DNA of 64,000 nucleotides from SAR202 cluster bacterium (GTDB taxonomy: Bacteria > Chloroflexota > Dehalococcoidia > Lucifugimonadales > VGZR01), in assembly GCA_016872515.1 (NCBI GenBank), contig VGZR01000001.1, positions 16,475 to 80,474 on the forward strand. The letters run 5' to 3'. Position numbers and translations under genes: made by a program. A model generated the notes under the pieces. That model was not told the DNA's origin and ran no database searches. It was given only the letters and a program-made list of their open reading frames with translations. This document shows positions 17,423 to 26,460 of this stretch, in pieces. The first letter of the stretch is position 1; each line of letters starts with the position of its first letter.

Positions 17423-18478
17423 TCAGAACTGCTTCAGGAAGCGCAGGTCGTTGGCGTAGAAGAGCCGGATGTCCTCGATGCCGTGTTTAAGCATGGCCAT
17501 GCGCTCCATGCCCATGCCGAAGGCGAAGCCGGTGTAGGTGTTGGAGTCGTAGCCTACACCTTCCAGGACCTTCGGATGAACCATGCCTGCGCCCAAGATT
17601 TCGATCCAGCCGGTGTGCTTGCAGACGCGGCAACCCTTGCCCTCGCAGAGAAAGCAGTCCATGGACATCTCTGCTCCCGGCTCGACGAAGGGGAAGTAGT
17701 CGCAGCGGAAGCGGACTTTTCGGTCCTGTCCAAACAGGATGCGGGCGAACTCGTAGAGCGTGCCTTTGAGGTCGGCGAGGGTGATGCCCTTGTCCACAGC
17801 CAGGCCCTCGACCTGGGTGAAGTGCCACTCGTGGGTGGCGTCGGTGGCCTCGTACCTGTAGCACTTGCCGGGGACGACGACACGCACGGGCGGCTTGGTC
17901 TTCTCCATGATGCGCGCCTGCATCGGCGAGGTGTGGGTGCGCAGGAGCATGGGCCGGCCGCCGTTGGCGTCGGTATGATCAACCCAAAGGGTGTTCCACA
18001 TGTCTCGGGCCGGATGGTCTTTGGGGATGTTCAGCTTCTCGAAGTTGTACCCATCCAACTCGACCTCTGGGCCCTCGACGACCTGGAAGCCCATGGTGGC
18101 GAAGGCCGCGCAGACCTCGCGGACGATGCTGGTTGTTGGGTGAAGGCTCCCAGAAAGGACCGGCCAGCCGGGGAGGGTGATATCCAGCCGCTCCTGCTGG
18201 AGCTTGGCGGCCAAGGCAGCCTCCTCCAGTTCCTTGAGCCGGAGGCCGTAGGCGATCTCGAGGGCCTGCTTGGCTTCATTGCCAGCCATGCCCGCCTCGC
18301 GGCGCTGTTCAGGCGGTATCTCTCCGAGGGAACGGAGGGTCTGGGTGAGCTTCCCTTTGCGGCCAAGGTAGGAGACACGCCACTCTTCGAGGTGCGAGAG
18401 GTCACGGAGGGCCCCTAATTCACTCATGGCTTGGGCTTGAAGCTCCCGCAGGTTGCTTGTGGCGTCCTTGGTAGTCAT
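17423..18478 (-). CDS. pheS: Phenylalanyl-tRNA synthetase alpha subunit
   Basis: HPTTSIVREVCAAFATMGFQVVEGPEVELDGYNFEKLNIPKDHPARDMWNTLWV...HEWHFTQVEGLAVDKGITLADLKGTL...GFAFGMGMERMAMLKHGIEDIRLFYANDLRFLKQF. Confidence 0.97.
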   Translation of the reverse strand: MTTKDATSNLRELQAQAMSELGALRDLSHLEEWRVSYLGRKGKLTQTLRSLGEIPPEQRREAGMAGNEAKQALEIAYGLRLKELEEAALAAKLQQERLDITLPGWPVLSGSLHPTTSIVREVCAAFATMGFQVVEGPEVELDGYNFEKLNIPKDHPARDMWNTLWVDHTDANGGRPMLLRTHTSPMQARIMEKTKPPVRVVVPGKCYRYEATDATHEWHFTQVEGLAVDKGITLADLKGTLYEFARILFGQDRKVRFRCDYFPFVEPGAEMSMDCFLCEGKGCRVCKHTGWIEILGAGMVHPKVLEGVGYDSNTYTGFAFGMGMERMAMLKHGIEDIRLFYANDLRFLKQF

Positions 18479-18576
18479 TGCGCTTTCTGGGGTGCGAATA
18501 ACCCACGATATGAAGAAGGGGGCGTCTGTGCATTATAGGTAGGGGTAGCTATCAGGGTCAAGGAAACCAGGCACTT

Positions 18577-19248
18577 GTGACGCGAAGGCCAAATACCTTT
18601 CCGGTGCGAGGTCGACACGTGGAAGGGCGAGTCCATATAGTGCGCCACGTGGAGTTGCCCTTCGGACTCACGCTGCGGTTGGCCGTACAGGCGGTGCTTG
18701 CGCTGGCGGTGGCCGCCGCGCTTGCCGGGACTATCTTCCTCCTGGTGAGGTCCGGCTCCGCAGGCGAGGGCATCGAGTTGGTGGTGCTCAGCCCGACGGC
18801 GACCCAAGTGGTCGTTTTCAAGGTCTATGTGACCGGAGCCGTTCGCAATCCCGGTGTGTATGAGGTTAAGGCTGGGGATAGGTTGGCCGAGGTTTTAGCC
18901 GCCGCGGGTGGCCCCACCGAGGGGGCCGACCTGATTGCCGTGAACCTAGCCGCGCGGGTGAGGGATGAGGAGCATCGGCACGTCCCGAAAGTTGGCGAGG
19001 CGGTTGAGGTGGCCGGAGGTGCAGATGGGCCATCCGGTGTCGTCTCTGCCAGTGGCCGGCTCGACATCAATACCGCGACCGCCGACGAGCTCGTGGCTCT
19101 GCCGGGGATTGGCCAGGTAAGGGCGCAGGCCATCATCCGCTACCGGGATGCGAATGGTCCGTTCGCAAGGGTGGAGGACCTGTTGGAAGTCGAAGGGATA
19201 GGCCCGGCCACCCTCGAAGCTATCCGCGACCTCATCGAAGTCCGCTAA
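18577..19248 (+). CDS. comEA: Competence protein ComEA (SLBB plus helix-hairpin-helix)
   Basis: VYVTGAVRNPGVYEVKAGDRLAEVLAAAGGPTEGADLIAVNLAARVRD plus LDINTATADELVALPGIGQVRAQAIIRYRDANGPFARVEDLLEVEGIGPATLEAIRDLI. Confidence 0.9.
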   Translation: MTRRPNTFPVRGRHVEGRVHIVRHVELPFGLTLRLAVQAVLALAVAAALAGTIFLLVRSGSAGEGIELVVLSPTATQVVVFKVYVTGAVRNPGVYEVKAGDRLAEVLAAAGGPTEGADLIAVNLAARVRDEEHRHVPKVGEAVEVAGGADGPSGVVSASGRLDINTATADELVALPGIGQVRAQAIIRYRDANGPFARVEDLLEVEGIGPATLEAIRDLIEVR

Positions 19249-19261
19249 GGCGTCCATCATC

Positions 19262-21675
19262 ATGAAGCTCCTGAGCCTGGCCATCGCCTTCCTCGGTGGG
19301 GTGCTCCTGAGTCAAGTGTTCCATCCGCCGTGGGAAGTCACAGCTCTTGTCTTCATCGCCTCATTCCTTCTGTCCGTCCTCCTTGGCTTGTCCCAAAAGT
19401 CCCTGATGCCTGCCCTACTTGTCGCAGCAGCATGCCTCGGTCTGTTTCGCGTCCATCTCTCCGACCCTAACGGGCCCGACAGCCTTGCTGGTCTCTACGA
19501 AGAGCAGTTGAGCATGGAAGGGGTTGTGGCGACGGACCCGCAGCCAGCGGGTCAGGCGTGAAGGTTCAGGTTCCGTGTTGAGTTGGTGGAGATTGATGGA
19601 CAGTCCAGCGAAGCCCCAAAAGTCATCCTGGTGACAGCGACTGTCCCCCCGAAACTCGCCGGGGAGCGGGGACGGCAACCGTTCAGGTACGGTGACCGAC
19701 TGAAGCTGACTGGGGTGCTGCAGGCAACCGGAGCTGAAGGCGAGTACGACTATGCCGCATACCTAGCGCGGCAGGGCGTCCGCTCCCGAATGCTGTTCCC
19801 GAAGATCGCTCTGGTCGAGGCTGACCAAGGGGTGTGGTTCTACCGGTGGTTGTACAGCGTAAGGCGAAGCCTTGTGGACTCGATTGCCGAGGTGGTGCCT
19901 GAGCCCCAGGCGTCGGTGGGCCAGACGATGCTTGTCGGCCTCCGTTCGGGAATCTCCGATGAGCTGAACGAATCGTTCCGCCGGTCGGGACTGACGCACA
20001 TCCTGGCCATCTCAGGGATGAATATCGGGATTGTGCTGGGGTTGGCAATTGCCGTGAGCCGGGCACTCTTCGGGCAGGAAAGTCTATACCTTACCTGCTA
20101 CTGCCGCTGATGGTGCTGTGGCTGTACGCGATGCTGGCAGGGATGTCGCCGTCGGTGGTGCGGGCGGCCGTGATGGGTACGGTGTACCTCGCCGCGCTCT
20201 TATTCGGGAGGCCAAATAGCGCCTTGCCCGGGCTAGGCCTGGCAGCCGGAGCGATGGTGGCCATCACCCCTGCTGTGCTATGGGACGTCTCATTCCAGTT
20301 GAGCTTCGCCGCCGTGGCCGGGATAGCAGCGTTCACCGACCCACTCGTCCGCCTGCTGCGGACACGGACGGCATTTCAGAATGGTATCGGTGCCATGGTC
20401 GCCGAGCCCATCGCCGTGACCGTGGCCGCGACGTCGGCGACTATCCCGTTGACCGCGTTATACTTCCAGAACATTGCATGGATAGGCATCCCGGCGACGC
20501 TGCTGGTCCTGCCAGTATTGCCGGTAATCCTGGTGGCCCACGCGGCCGCAGGTCTAGCCGGTATGGCCTCGACTGCTGTAGGGAACCTGTTCGGATGGGT
20601 GGCCTGGCTACCGACTGCCTACGTCACCGAGGTCACCGAACTGGCTGCTCTTGTGCCGGGTGGGCAGGTGGAGACTGGGCTACTGACAGCCGTGCTGGTG
20701 TTCGTGTATTACGGCGCGCTGGTGGCGTTCCTAGTGTGGGGGCCTGCGAAACGTCTTCTGGACCGTCTGGCGGAGCCTGATTCACAGGAAGTTCCTGTCG
20801 AACTGGGCATAGGTCCGAAGCTGGCCTTGCCCACGGTGGCAGCTGTGGCCGTGGCAGCCCTGGTTTAGATCGCAGCGGCAATTGCCCCCGACGGGAGGCT
20901 TGATGTGGTGTTCGTTGACGTAGGCTAGGGTGACGCCATCTTCATCGAGACGCCGGGCGGGCAGCAGGTGCTAGTGGACGGCGGTCCCGACCCGCTGGGA
21001 GCTGTGCGGTTCTTGGGCACGCGCATGGGCTTCGCAGACAAGAGCCTTGGCTTGGTGGTCTTGACCCACCCCCATGCCGACCACGTGACCGGCCTTGCGG
21101 AAGTGGTGGACCGGTATCGGGTGGGCACGGTTCTCGAAGCGGGAGAAGCCCAAGAGGGGCCGGCCTACATCGCATGGCGTAAATCGGTCGAAGAGGAGGG
21201 TGCAGACGTAACCCAAGCCCGAGAGGGCCAGACCTTCGCCATCGGGGACGGCGTCACGATTGAAGTGCTCAACCCGCCCGCAAGGCATTTGCGGGACACG
21301 GCTTCGGACGTGAACAATAGCTCGGTGGTGCTACGGATCGTCTATGGTAGGGTGAGTTTCCTTCTTACAGGGGACGTGTTCGAGGAAGCGGAGGGCTGGC
21401 TGGTTCGTCAGGGCGTCCTCCTCGACTCTGATGTCCTAAAAGTAGCTCACCACGGAAGTAGGACGTCTTCTTCCGAAGACTGTTTGGACAAGGTGTCTCC
21501 AAGTATCGCGGTCGTCTCAGTCGGTGAGGGAAATAGGTTCGGCCATCCGCACCCCGACACCCTAGAGGCACTGCACCGCGAGGTCGGCGCACAGGCTGTG
21601 CTGATGACGGCTGAGCGCGGGGCGATTGAAATAATCACGGATGGCGAGCGTCTTCAGGTCAAGACAGAGCGGTAG
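19262..21675 (+). pseudogene. comEC: ComEC/Rec2 competence channel protein, interrupted by stops and a frameshift
   Basis: Four collinear fragments: N-terminal part; MLVGLRSGISDELNESFRRSGLTHILAISGMNIGIVLG; MLAGMSPSVVRAAVMGTVYLAALLFGRPN...WDVSFQLSFAAVAGIAAF; metallo-beta-lactamase HPHADHVTG...AHHGSRTSSSEDCL. In-frame TGA 19559-19561, TAG 20866-20868, TAG 20926-20928 (in VFVDVG*GDAIFIETP), and a frame change near 20071-20085. Confidence 0.88.
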
Positions 21676-21758
21676 GATTTCTTCAAAGCCCGTTCGAGTA
21701 GAGCTGTGTGCTATACTCCGCCACCTGCTTCTGGGCAGATATGGATTGCGAGAGCGAG

Positions 21759-22475
21759 ATGGCGAGGTCGGACGGGCGAGGGTACGAACAACTGAGGCCG
21801 GTTACGATTACCCCGGGCGTGCAGGCATTTGCCGAAGGTTCGGCCCTCATCGAGATGGGCCTGACGCGTGTGCTCTGCACGGTGAGTGCGGAAGACGCGG
21901 TACCCGTCTTCCTGCGAGGCGCAGGCAAGGGTTGGATAACGGCGGAGTACGGGATGTTGCCCCGCTCGACCCTGACGCGTATGCCCCGGGAGTCTAGCCC
22001 GAGAGGGCGCACCCACGAGATTCAGCGTCTCATCGGGCGGTCGCTGCGGGCGATCGCGGACCTGAAAGCCCTGGGCGAGCGGACGCTGACTGTGGACTGT
22101 GATGTGCTCCAGGCGGACGGCGGCACGCGGACGGCTGCGGTGACTGGGGCGTATGTGGCCCTGTACCAGGCGCTCGTGACATTGAAGAAGCGGAGGAAGC
22201 TGGAGGCCATCCCCCTCAAGGCGGCTGTGGCCGCGACGAGCGTGGGCGTGCTGGGAGGAAAGATTGCCCTGGACCTCTGCTACGAAGAGGACTCGCGGGC
22301 TGAGGCAGACTTCAATGTCGTCATGACTGACCAGGGAAGGTTCGTCGAGGTGCAAGGCACAGGCGAGGAGGCGACCTTTTCGCGGGAGACGCTGGACCTG
22401 GTGGTGGCCTTGGCGGAGCAAGGCATCCGGTCGCTTTTTCAGATGCAGAGTGATGTGATAGCCAAGCTATCGTAA
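21759..22475 (+). CDS. rph: Ribonuclease PH
   Basis: [46 protein letters not shown]...[67 protein letters not shown]; internal ATG at 21759 preferred. Confidence 0.96.
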   Translation: MARSDGRGYEQLRPVTITPGVQAFAEGSALIEMGLTRVLCTVSAEDAVPVFLRGAGKGWITAEYGMLPRSTLTRMPRESSPRGRTHEIQRLIGRSLRAIADLKALGERTLTVDCDVLQADGGTRTAAVTGAYVALYQALVTLKKRRKLEAIPLKAAVAATSVGVLGGKIALDLCYEEDSRAEADFNVVMTDQGRFVEVQGTGEEATFSRETLDLVVALAEQGIRSLFQMQSDVIAKLS

Positions 22476-22496
22476 CGAGGTTGCCAGGGCGGAGTG

Positions 22497-22685
22497 TTAC
22501 GGATATCCCGCCGGGGCTTCCTCGACGGGCATGGGATCGTTGGCTATCTGCGTGATGTAGCCTGCCGCTTCGTCGATGGTCTTCTGTGCCTCCCGCGCGC
22601 GCTTCTCGCCCCAGAGTGCGACCGCGCGTTTCTGCAGGGAACTGGCAATCTCATCCTTGGAGGCAGGCAACGTGAATTCGCTCAT
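22497..22685 (-). CDS. Small conserved-looking protein, possibly amidase-accessory-like
   Basis: MSEFTLPASKDEIASSLQKRAVALWGEKRAREAQKTIDEAAGYITQIANDPMPVEEAPAGYP; ATG-initiated, convergent to rph; Pro-rich tail. Confidence 0.5.
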   Translation of the reverse strand: MSEFTLPASKDEIASSLQKRAVALWGEKRAREAQKTIDEAAGYITQIANDPMPVEEAPAGYP

Positions 22686-22789
22686 CGCACACCACCGTCT
22701 AAGAGTCGCTGAAACTTGACTGCGATTCTATCTGACTTGAGCGGCCCTTAGGAAGAGGGTGCAGGGTGACGCCAGGGAACGCATGTTCG

Positions 22790-22820
22790 TTGGCACTGCT
22801 CCGAACCGATAGGTTATAAT
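22790..22820 (+). promoter_or_regulatory. Candidate promoter of the rpmH operon (TTGGCA-N19-TATAAT)
   Basis: TTGGCA at 22790-22795 and TATAAT at 22815-22820, 26 nt upstream of the rpmH ATG; 19-nt spacer is slightly long. Confidence 0.5.
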
Positions 22821-22846
22821 CTCTAGGTTATTCGAGGAGTGGGCCA

Positions 22847-22984
22847 ATGCCGAAAAGAACCTATCAACCAAAGAAGCGTCGCCGGGTGAGGGTGCATGGA
22901 TTCCGTGCTCGGATGAGCACCCACAACGGGCGCAACGTCATCAAACGCCGTCAGCTCAAGGGGCGGCACCGGCTGACGGTCTAG
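22847..22984 (+). CDS. rpmH: 50S ribosomal protein L34
   Basis: Manual translation: [45 protein letters not shown] (45 aa). Absent from the ORF track (below length cutoff). Confidence 0.97.
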   Translation: MPKRTYQPKKRRRVRVHGFRARMSTHNGRNVIKRRQLKGRHRLTV

Positions 22985-23006
22985 CCCGGCCCCCTGGCAG
23001 CGCTTC

Positions 23007-23366
23007 ATGCGCAGAGAGCAACGCCTGCGAAGGTCGAGCGACTTCACGGCGGTGGTTAAGAGGGGACGGAGTTGGTCGAACAGGCTGCTGGTCTTGGCGA
23101 TGCGTCCGAACGGCCTCGAGATCAGCCGTTTTGGCTTTTCAGTGGGGAAGCGCGTCGGGACTTCAGTTGTACGTAACAAGGTCAAACGCCGGTTGAGGGA
23201 ATTGGTGAGAGAGGTTCAGTCAGAGGACTGCTGTGATCTGGTTTTCATCGCCCGGAAGGATGCAGGTGCAGCCGCCTACGATGAGTTGGTTGCCTCTGTA
23301 GATGCCCTTCTGGTGCGTGCCGGGCTCGTCAAGCGGGCGGAGCCGGTAAACCAACCATGCAAATAG
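23007..23366 (+). CDS. rnpA: Ribonuclease P protein component
   Basis: MRREQRLRRSSDFTAVVKRGRSWSNRLLVL...RFGFSVGKRVGTSVVRNKVKRRLRELVRE, with the RNxxKRxxR signature, directly after rpmH. Confidence 0.96.
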   Translation: MRREQRLRRSSDFTAVVKRGRSWSNRLLVLAMRPNGLEISRFGFSVGKRVGTSVVRNKVKRRLRELVREVQSEDCCDLVFIARKDAGAAAYDELVASVDALLVRAGLVKRAEPVNQPCK

Positions 23367-23581
23367 GGATCATGAAGATAGCTGCATTAGCCGCCATCAA
23401 ACTCTATAGGGTCACCCTTTCACCCTATTTCGGAGGCACGTGCCGACACTACCCTGGCTGCTCCCAGTACGCGCAGGAAGCGGTATCGAAATACGGGGCC
23501 TTGAAAGGGACGCGGCTGGCTATCAGCCGACTCAGCCGTTGCCGCCCATTCGGGACATTCGGCTATGACCCGGTGCCCTAA
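23357..23581 (+). CDS. yidD: Membrane protein insertion efficiency factor YidD
   Basis: IKLYRVTLSPYFGGTCRHYPGCSQYAQEAVSKYGALKGTRLAISRLSRCRPFGTFGYDPVP. Confidence 0.95.
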   Translation: MQIGIMKIAALAAIKLYRVTLSPYFGGTCRHYPGCSQYAQEAVSKYGALKGTRLAISRLSRCRPFGTFGYDPVP

Positions 23582-23660
23582 TCATCTACCTGAGGATTTG
23601 TGAGAATATGGGCCGTTTAGCCCTAGACTCGGCCAATGTGAAAGGCGGACTTCAATTCCC

Positions 23661-24836
23661 TTGATTCGAGTTTGCCCGCGCCATTGGCGCTGGGCAGTGC
23701 TGCTGCTAGTCCTAGTAGTCGCTGCCTGTGCTCCTCAGTCCGGCGGCGCTTGTACTGGAGTTGTGCGTCCGGAAGGCTGGGCGGGCGGCGTCGTTGACGG
23801 CGACACCAGCACCTTGTACGTCGGCACCATGGGTGGCCGAATCTTGGCTATAGACACCGAGAACGGCGAACCCCGCTGGCAGTTCGACCTCCAAGGCGAC
23901 GAGCAACTCCGCGCGATCTACGGCACACCGTTTCTATCGGGGACCGGCCTGTATGTCGGTGGGTACGATGGCTACCTCTACCGCTTGAACACTGAGACAG
24001 CCTCTTCGGACGGGGAGGATGTGTGGTCGGTCCCCGTGGGAGGGGAGAAGCAACCCATCGTGGGTGGGCCGGCGGAGGCAGACGGAGTAGTTGTGGTGGG
24101 GTCGTCGGACAGCCGTGTGTACGCGTTCAACGCGGAGGATGGCACAGAATTGTGGAGGTTTGAGACCGGAGAGAAGGTCTGGGGGACGCCCGCGATTGCG
24201 AATGGTGTCGTCTATATCGGCTCTCTGGACAAGAAGCTGTACGCGCTTGACCTGCTCCAAGGCACGGAGCGGTGGAGCTATCCCACCAAAGGCGCCATCA
24301 CCGCCAAACCCATGATACTCGACGATGTTGTTTACGTTGGTTCTTTCGACAGCGTTTTCTACGCCCTCGACCTCCAAACAGGGCAACCTCTTTGGACCTT
24401 CGAAGGGGCCGATAACTGGTATTGGGCGTCGGCCACGGAGAGCAGCGGAACCCTCTATGTCGCCTCGTTGGACAAGAGAGTTTACGCCTTGGACAAGGGG
24501 AGTGGTGCGCTGAGATGGACGCTGGAGACAGAGGGGGGGATAACCGGCGTCCCCGTTGTCTCCAACAACAGGCTAGTGGTGGCCTCGGACGACCGGAGCC
24601 TCTACGTCGCTAGGCTGACCGATGGTGGCGACGTGCGCCGCTGTGAGATAGGTGAGCGCCTTCGCAGCAACCTTGCTGAGAAGGGTGGAGTGGTCTTTGT
24701 CGGCGCATGGAACCGCTCGGTGCTGGCAATCACCATCGCGGGCAATGGCGACCCCGGAGAACTTTGGTACCACGTGACTGACAAGAAGAACTGGCAGCAA
24801 GACTGGCGGGACGTGGAGCACGGCCGGGTCTGCTAG
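23661..24836 (+). CDS. BamB/PQQ-like beta-propeller repeat lipoprotein
   Basis: N-terminal lipobox-like LLLVLVVAACAPQ; repeated YVGTxGGRILAIDTENGEPRWQF / YVGGYDGYLYRLNTET / VGSSDSRVYAFNAEDGTELWRFETG / YIGSLDKKLYALDLLQGTERWSY / YVGSFDSVFYALDLQTGQPLWTF / VASLDKRVYALDKGSGALRWTL. Confidence 0.88.
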   Translation: MIRVCPRHWRWAVLLLVLVVAACAPQSGGACTGVVRPEGWAGGVVDGDTSTLYVGTMGGRILAIDTENGEPRWQFDLQGDEQLRAIYGTPFLSGTGLYVGGYDGYLYRLNTETASSDGEDVWSVPVGGEKQPIVGGPAEADGVVVVGSSDSRVYAFNAEDGTELWRFETGEKVWGTPAIANGVVYIGSLDKKLYALDLLQGTERWSYPTKGAITAKPMILDDVVYVGSFDSVFYALDLQTGQPLWTFEGADNWYWASATESSGTLYVASLDKRVYALDKGSGALRWTLETEGGITGVPVVSNNRLVVASDDRSLYVARLTDGGDVRRCEIGERLRSNLAEKGGVVFVGAWNRSVLAITIAGNGDPGELWYHVTDKKNWQQDWRDVEHGRVC

Positions 24837-24884
24837 CGGGACTAACCAGTATTACTGATAGAAAAGGGCGATAGGGAGTAAGGC

Positions 24885-25805
24885 TTGGAAGTCCTCGTTG
24901 ATGGCTGGATAACAGTCATACTCAGGCCGATGATCAACAGCCTGGTGCTGTTGTATCACGTCTTTTTCAACAATTTTGGGCTGAGCATCATTGTCTTCAC
25001 TGTCATCATCCGGATACTCATGCTGCCCCTGACCGTTAAGCAGGCCCAGTACACCAAGAAGATGGCGGATCTGGCACCGAGACTGAAAGAGATTCAGGCC
25101 AAGCATGCCAACGACCGACAGAAACAGTCTCAGGAAACTCTGAAGGTCTATCGTGAGGCCGGATTCAACCCGCTGGGCTGCCTCGGCCCTGTCCTCATCC
25201 AGTTCCCCATCTGGATAGGCCTCTACCAGGCCATCAGCCAAGCGCTCCCTACCACACCCGATCGTCTGGCGGACCTCTCCCAGCATTTGTACTTCTGGGA
25301 CGCCCAGATCGTGCACGACATCATCCCCCTATCCTCGGGATTCCTATGGCTAGATTTAGCTAAACCCGACCCCTCGGTCATCGTGCTGCCGATCCTTGTG
25401 GGCGTCTCGATGTTCTTCATGCAGAAGATGAGCATGACGCCCGCGACATCGCCGAGCCAGGAGTCAACGAACCGGATGATGTTGTGGATGCTTCCCATCA
25501 TGTTTGGCTTCTTCACCATCCAGTTCTCCAGCGGATTGGCCCTCTACTGGATCGTCTCAAACGTTATCGGCATAGCTATCCAAGGGTTCATCACGGGATG
25601 GGAGCCACTGACCAGCGTGTTCCGTTTCCGGAAAGGGGACAAGGCGGTTACGGCACCCGCAGCACTGGCAGTCCCGGAGCAGCAGGAGGTCACAAGAGAC
25701 GATGAAGACCATCGAGACGACGGCGAAAACGGTGGACGACGCGATCGAGCTGGCGCTAAAGGAACTCAACGCCGAGCGCGCGGAAGTCGAAATAAACGTC
25801 GTTAG
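24885..25805 (+). CDS. yidC: Membrane protein insertase YidC/Oxa1
   Basis: NNFGLSIIVFTVIIRILMLPLTVKQAQYTKKMADLAPRLKEIQAKHANDRQKQSQETLKVYREAGFNPLGCLGPVLIQFPIWIGLYQAI...LYWIVSNVIGIAIQGFI. Confidence 0.96.
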   Translation: MEVLVDGWITVILRPMINSLVLLYHVFFNNFGLSIIVFTVIIRILMLPLTVKQAQYTKKMADLAPRLKEIQAKHANDRQKQSQETLKVYREAGFNPLGCLGPVLIQFPIWIGLYQAISQALPTTPDRLADLSQHLYFWDAQIVHDIIPLSSGFLWLDLAKPDPSVIVLPILVGVSMFFMQKMSMTPATSPSQESTNRMMLWMLPIMFGFFTIQFSSGLALYWIVSNVIGIAIQGFITGWEPLTSVFRFRKGDKAVTAPAALAVPEQQEVTRDDEDHRDDGENGGRRDRAGAKGTQRRARGSRNKRR

Positions 25806-26421
25806 CCGAGGCAAGTCTGGCATCCTGGGCATCGGCGGCGAGCCTGCCCGCGTACGGGTCACGCTGATAGACAAGGCCAACGACGTGGTGAAGACCGCGT
25901 CCGAGGTGCTCGATAAACTGCTTTCGCTCATGCAGGTGGAGGCATTGGGGACCGTCAAACACGCCCAGGCGGCGGAGGTTGGCGGGCCGGTGTTTAGTGT
26001 GGATGGCGAAGATTCTGGCCTCCTCATCGGGCGCAAGGGCGAGACATTGCGCTCCCTGCAGTTCATGGTGAACTTCCTGAGCAGCGTTAAACTAGGCGCA
26101 AGGCCCAACATCGTGGTGGACGTCGCCGGCTATCAAGACCGGCGGAACAAGGCGCTCACCTATCTGGCGCGGAATGTGGCGCAGCGCGTCACGGGTACAG
26201 GAAGGCCTATCACCTTGGAACCGATGCCGCCCAACGAGCGGCGCATCATCCACCTGGCGTTGGCGGAGAACAAGCAGGTCACAACGGAGAGCACCGGTGT
26301 GGGTACGACCCGGCAGGTGATTGTCCGCCCACGCCGGGAATTCGGAGGCGGGCGGCCTCCTGTGCGTAGCCAGCGCGGCTCGGAAGTCGGGTCTGAGCCT
26401 GACGATGAGGAACAGCCCTAG
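25702..26421 (+). CDS. jag: Jag/SpoIIIJ-associated KH-R3H RNA-binding protein
   Basis: MKTIETTAKTVDDAIELALKELNAERAEVEINVVSRGKSGILGIGGEPARVRV...DSGLLIGRKGETLRSLQFMVNFL...YQDRRNKALTYLARNVAQRV...EPMPPNERRIIHLAL. Confidence 0.95.
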   Translation: MKTIETTAKTVDDAIELALKELNAERAEVEINVVSRGKSGILGIGGEPARVRVTLIDKANDVVKTASEVLDKLLSLMQVEALGTVKHAQAAEVGGPVFSVDGEDSGLLIGRKGETLRSLQFMVNFLSSVKLGARPNIVVDVAGYQDRRNKALTYLARNVAQRVTGTGRPITLEPMPPNERRIIHLALAENKQVTTESTGVGTTRQVIVRPRREFGGGRPPVRSQRGSEVGSEPDDEEQP

Positions 26422-26460
26422 GCGGCTGAGTCGGGTCACTGGCTGTTAGGAGCTTCGTCT

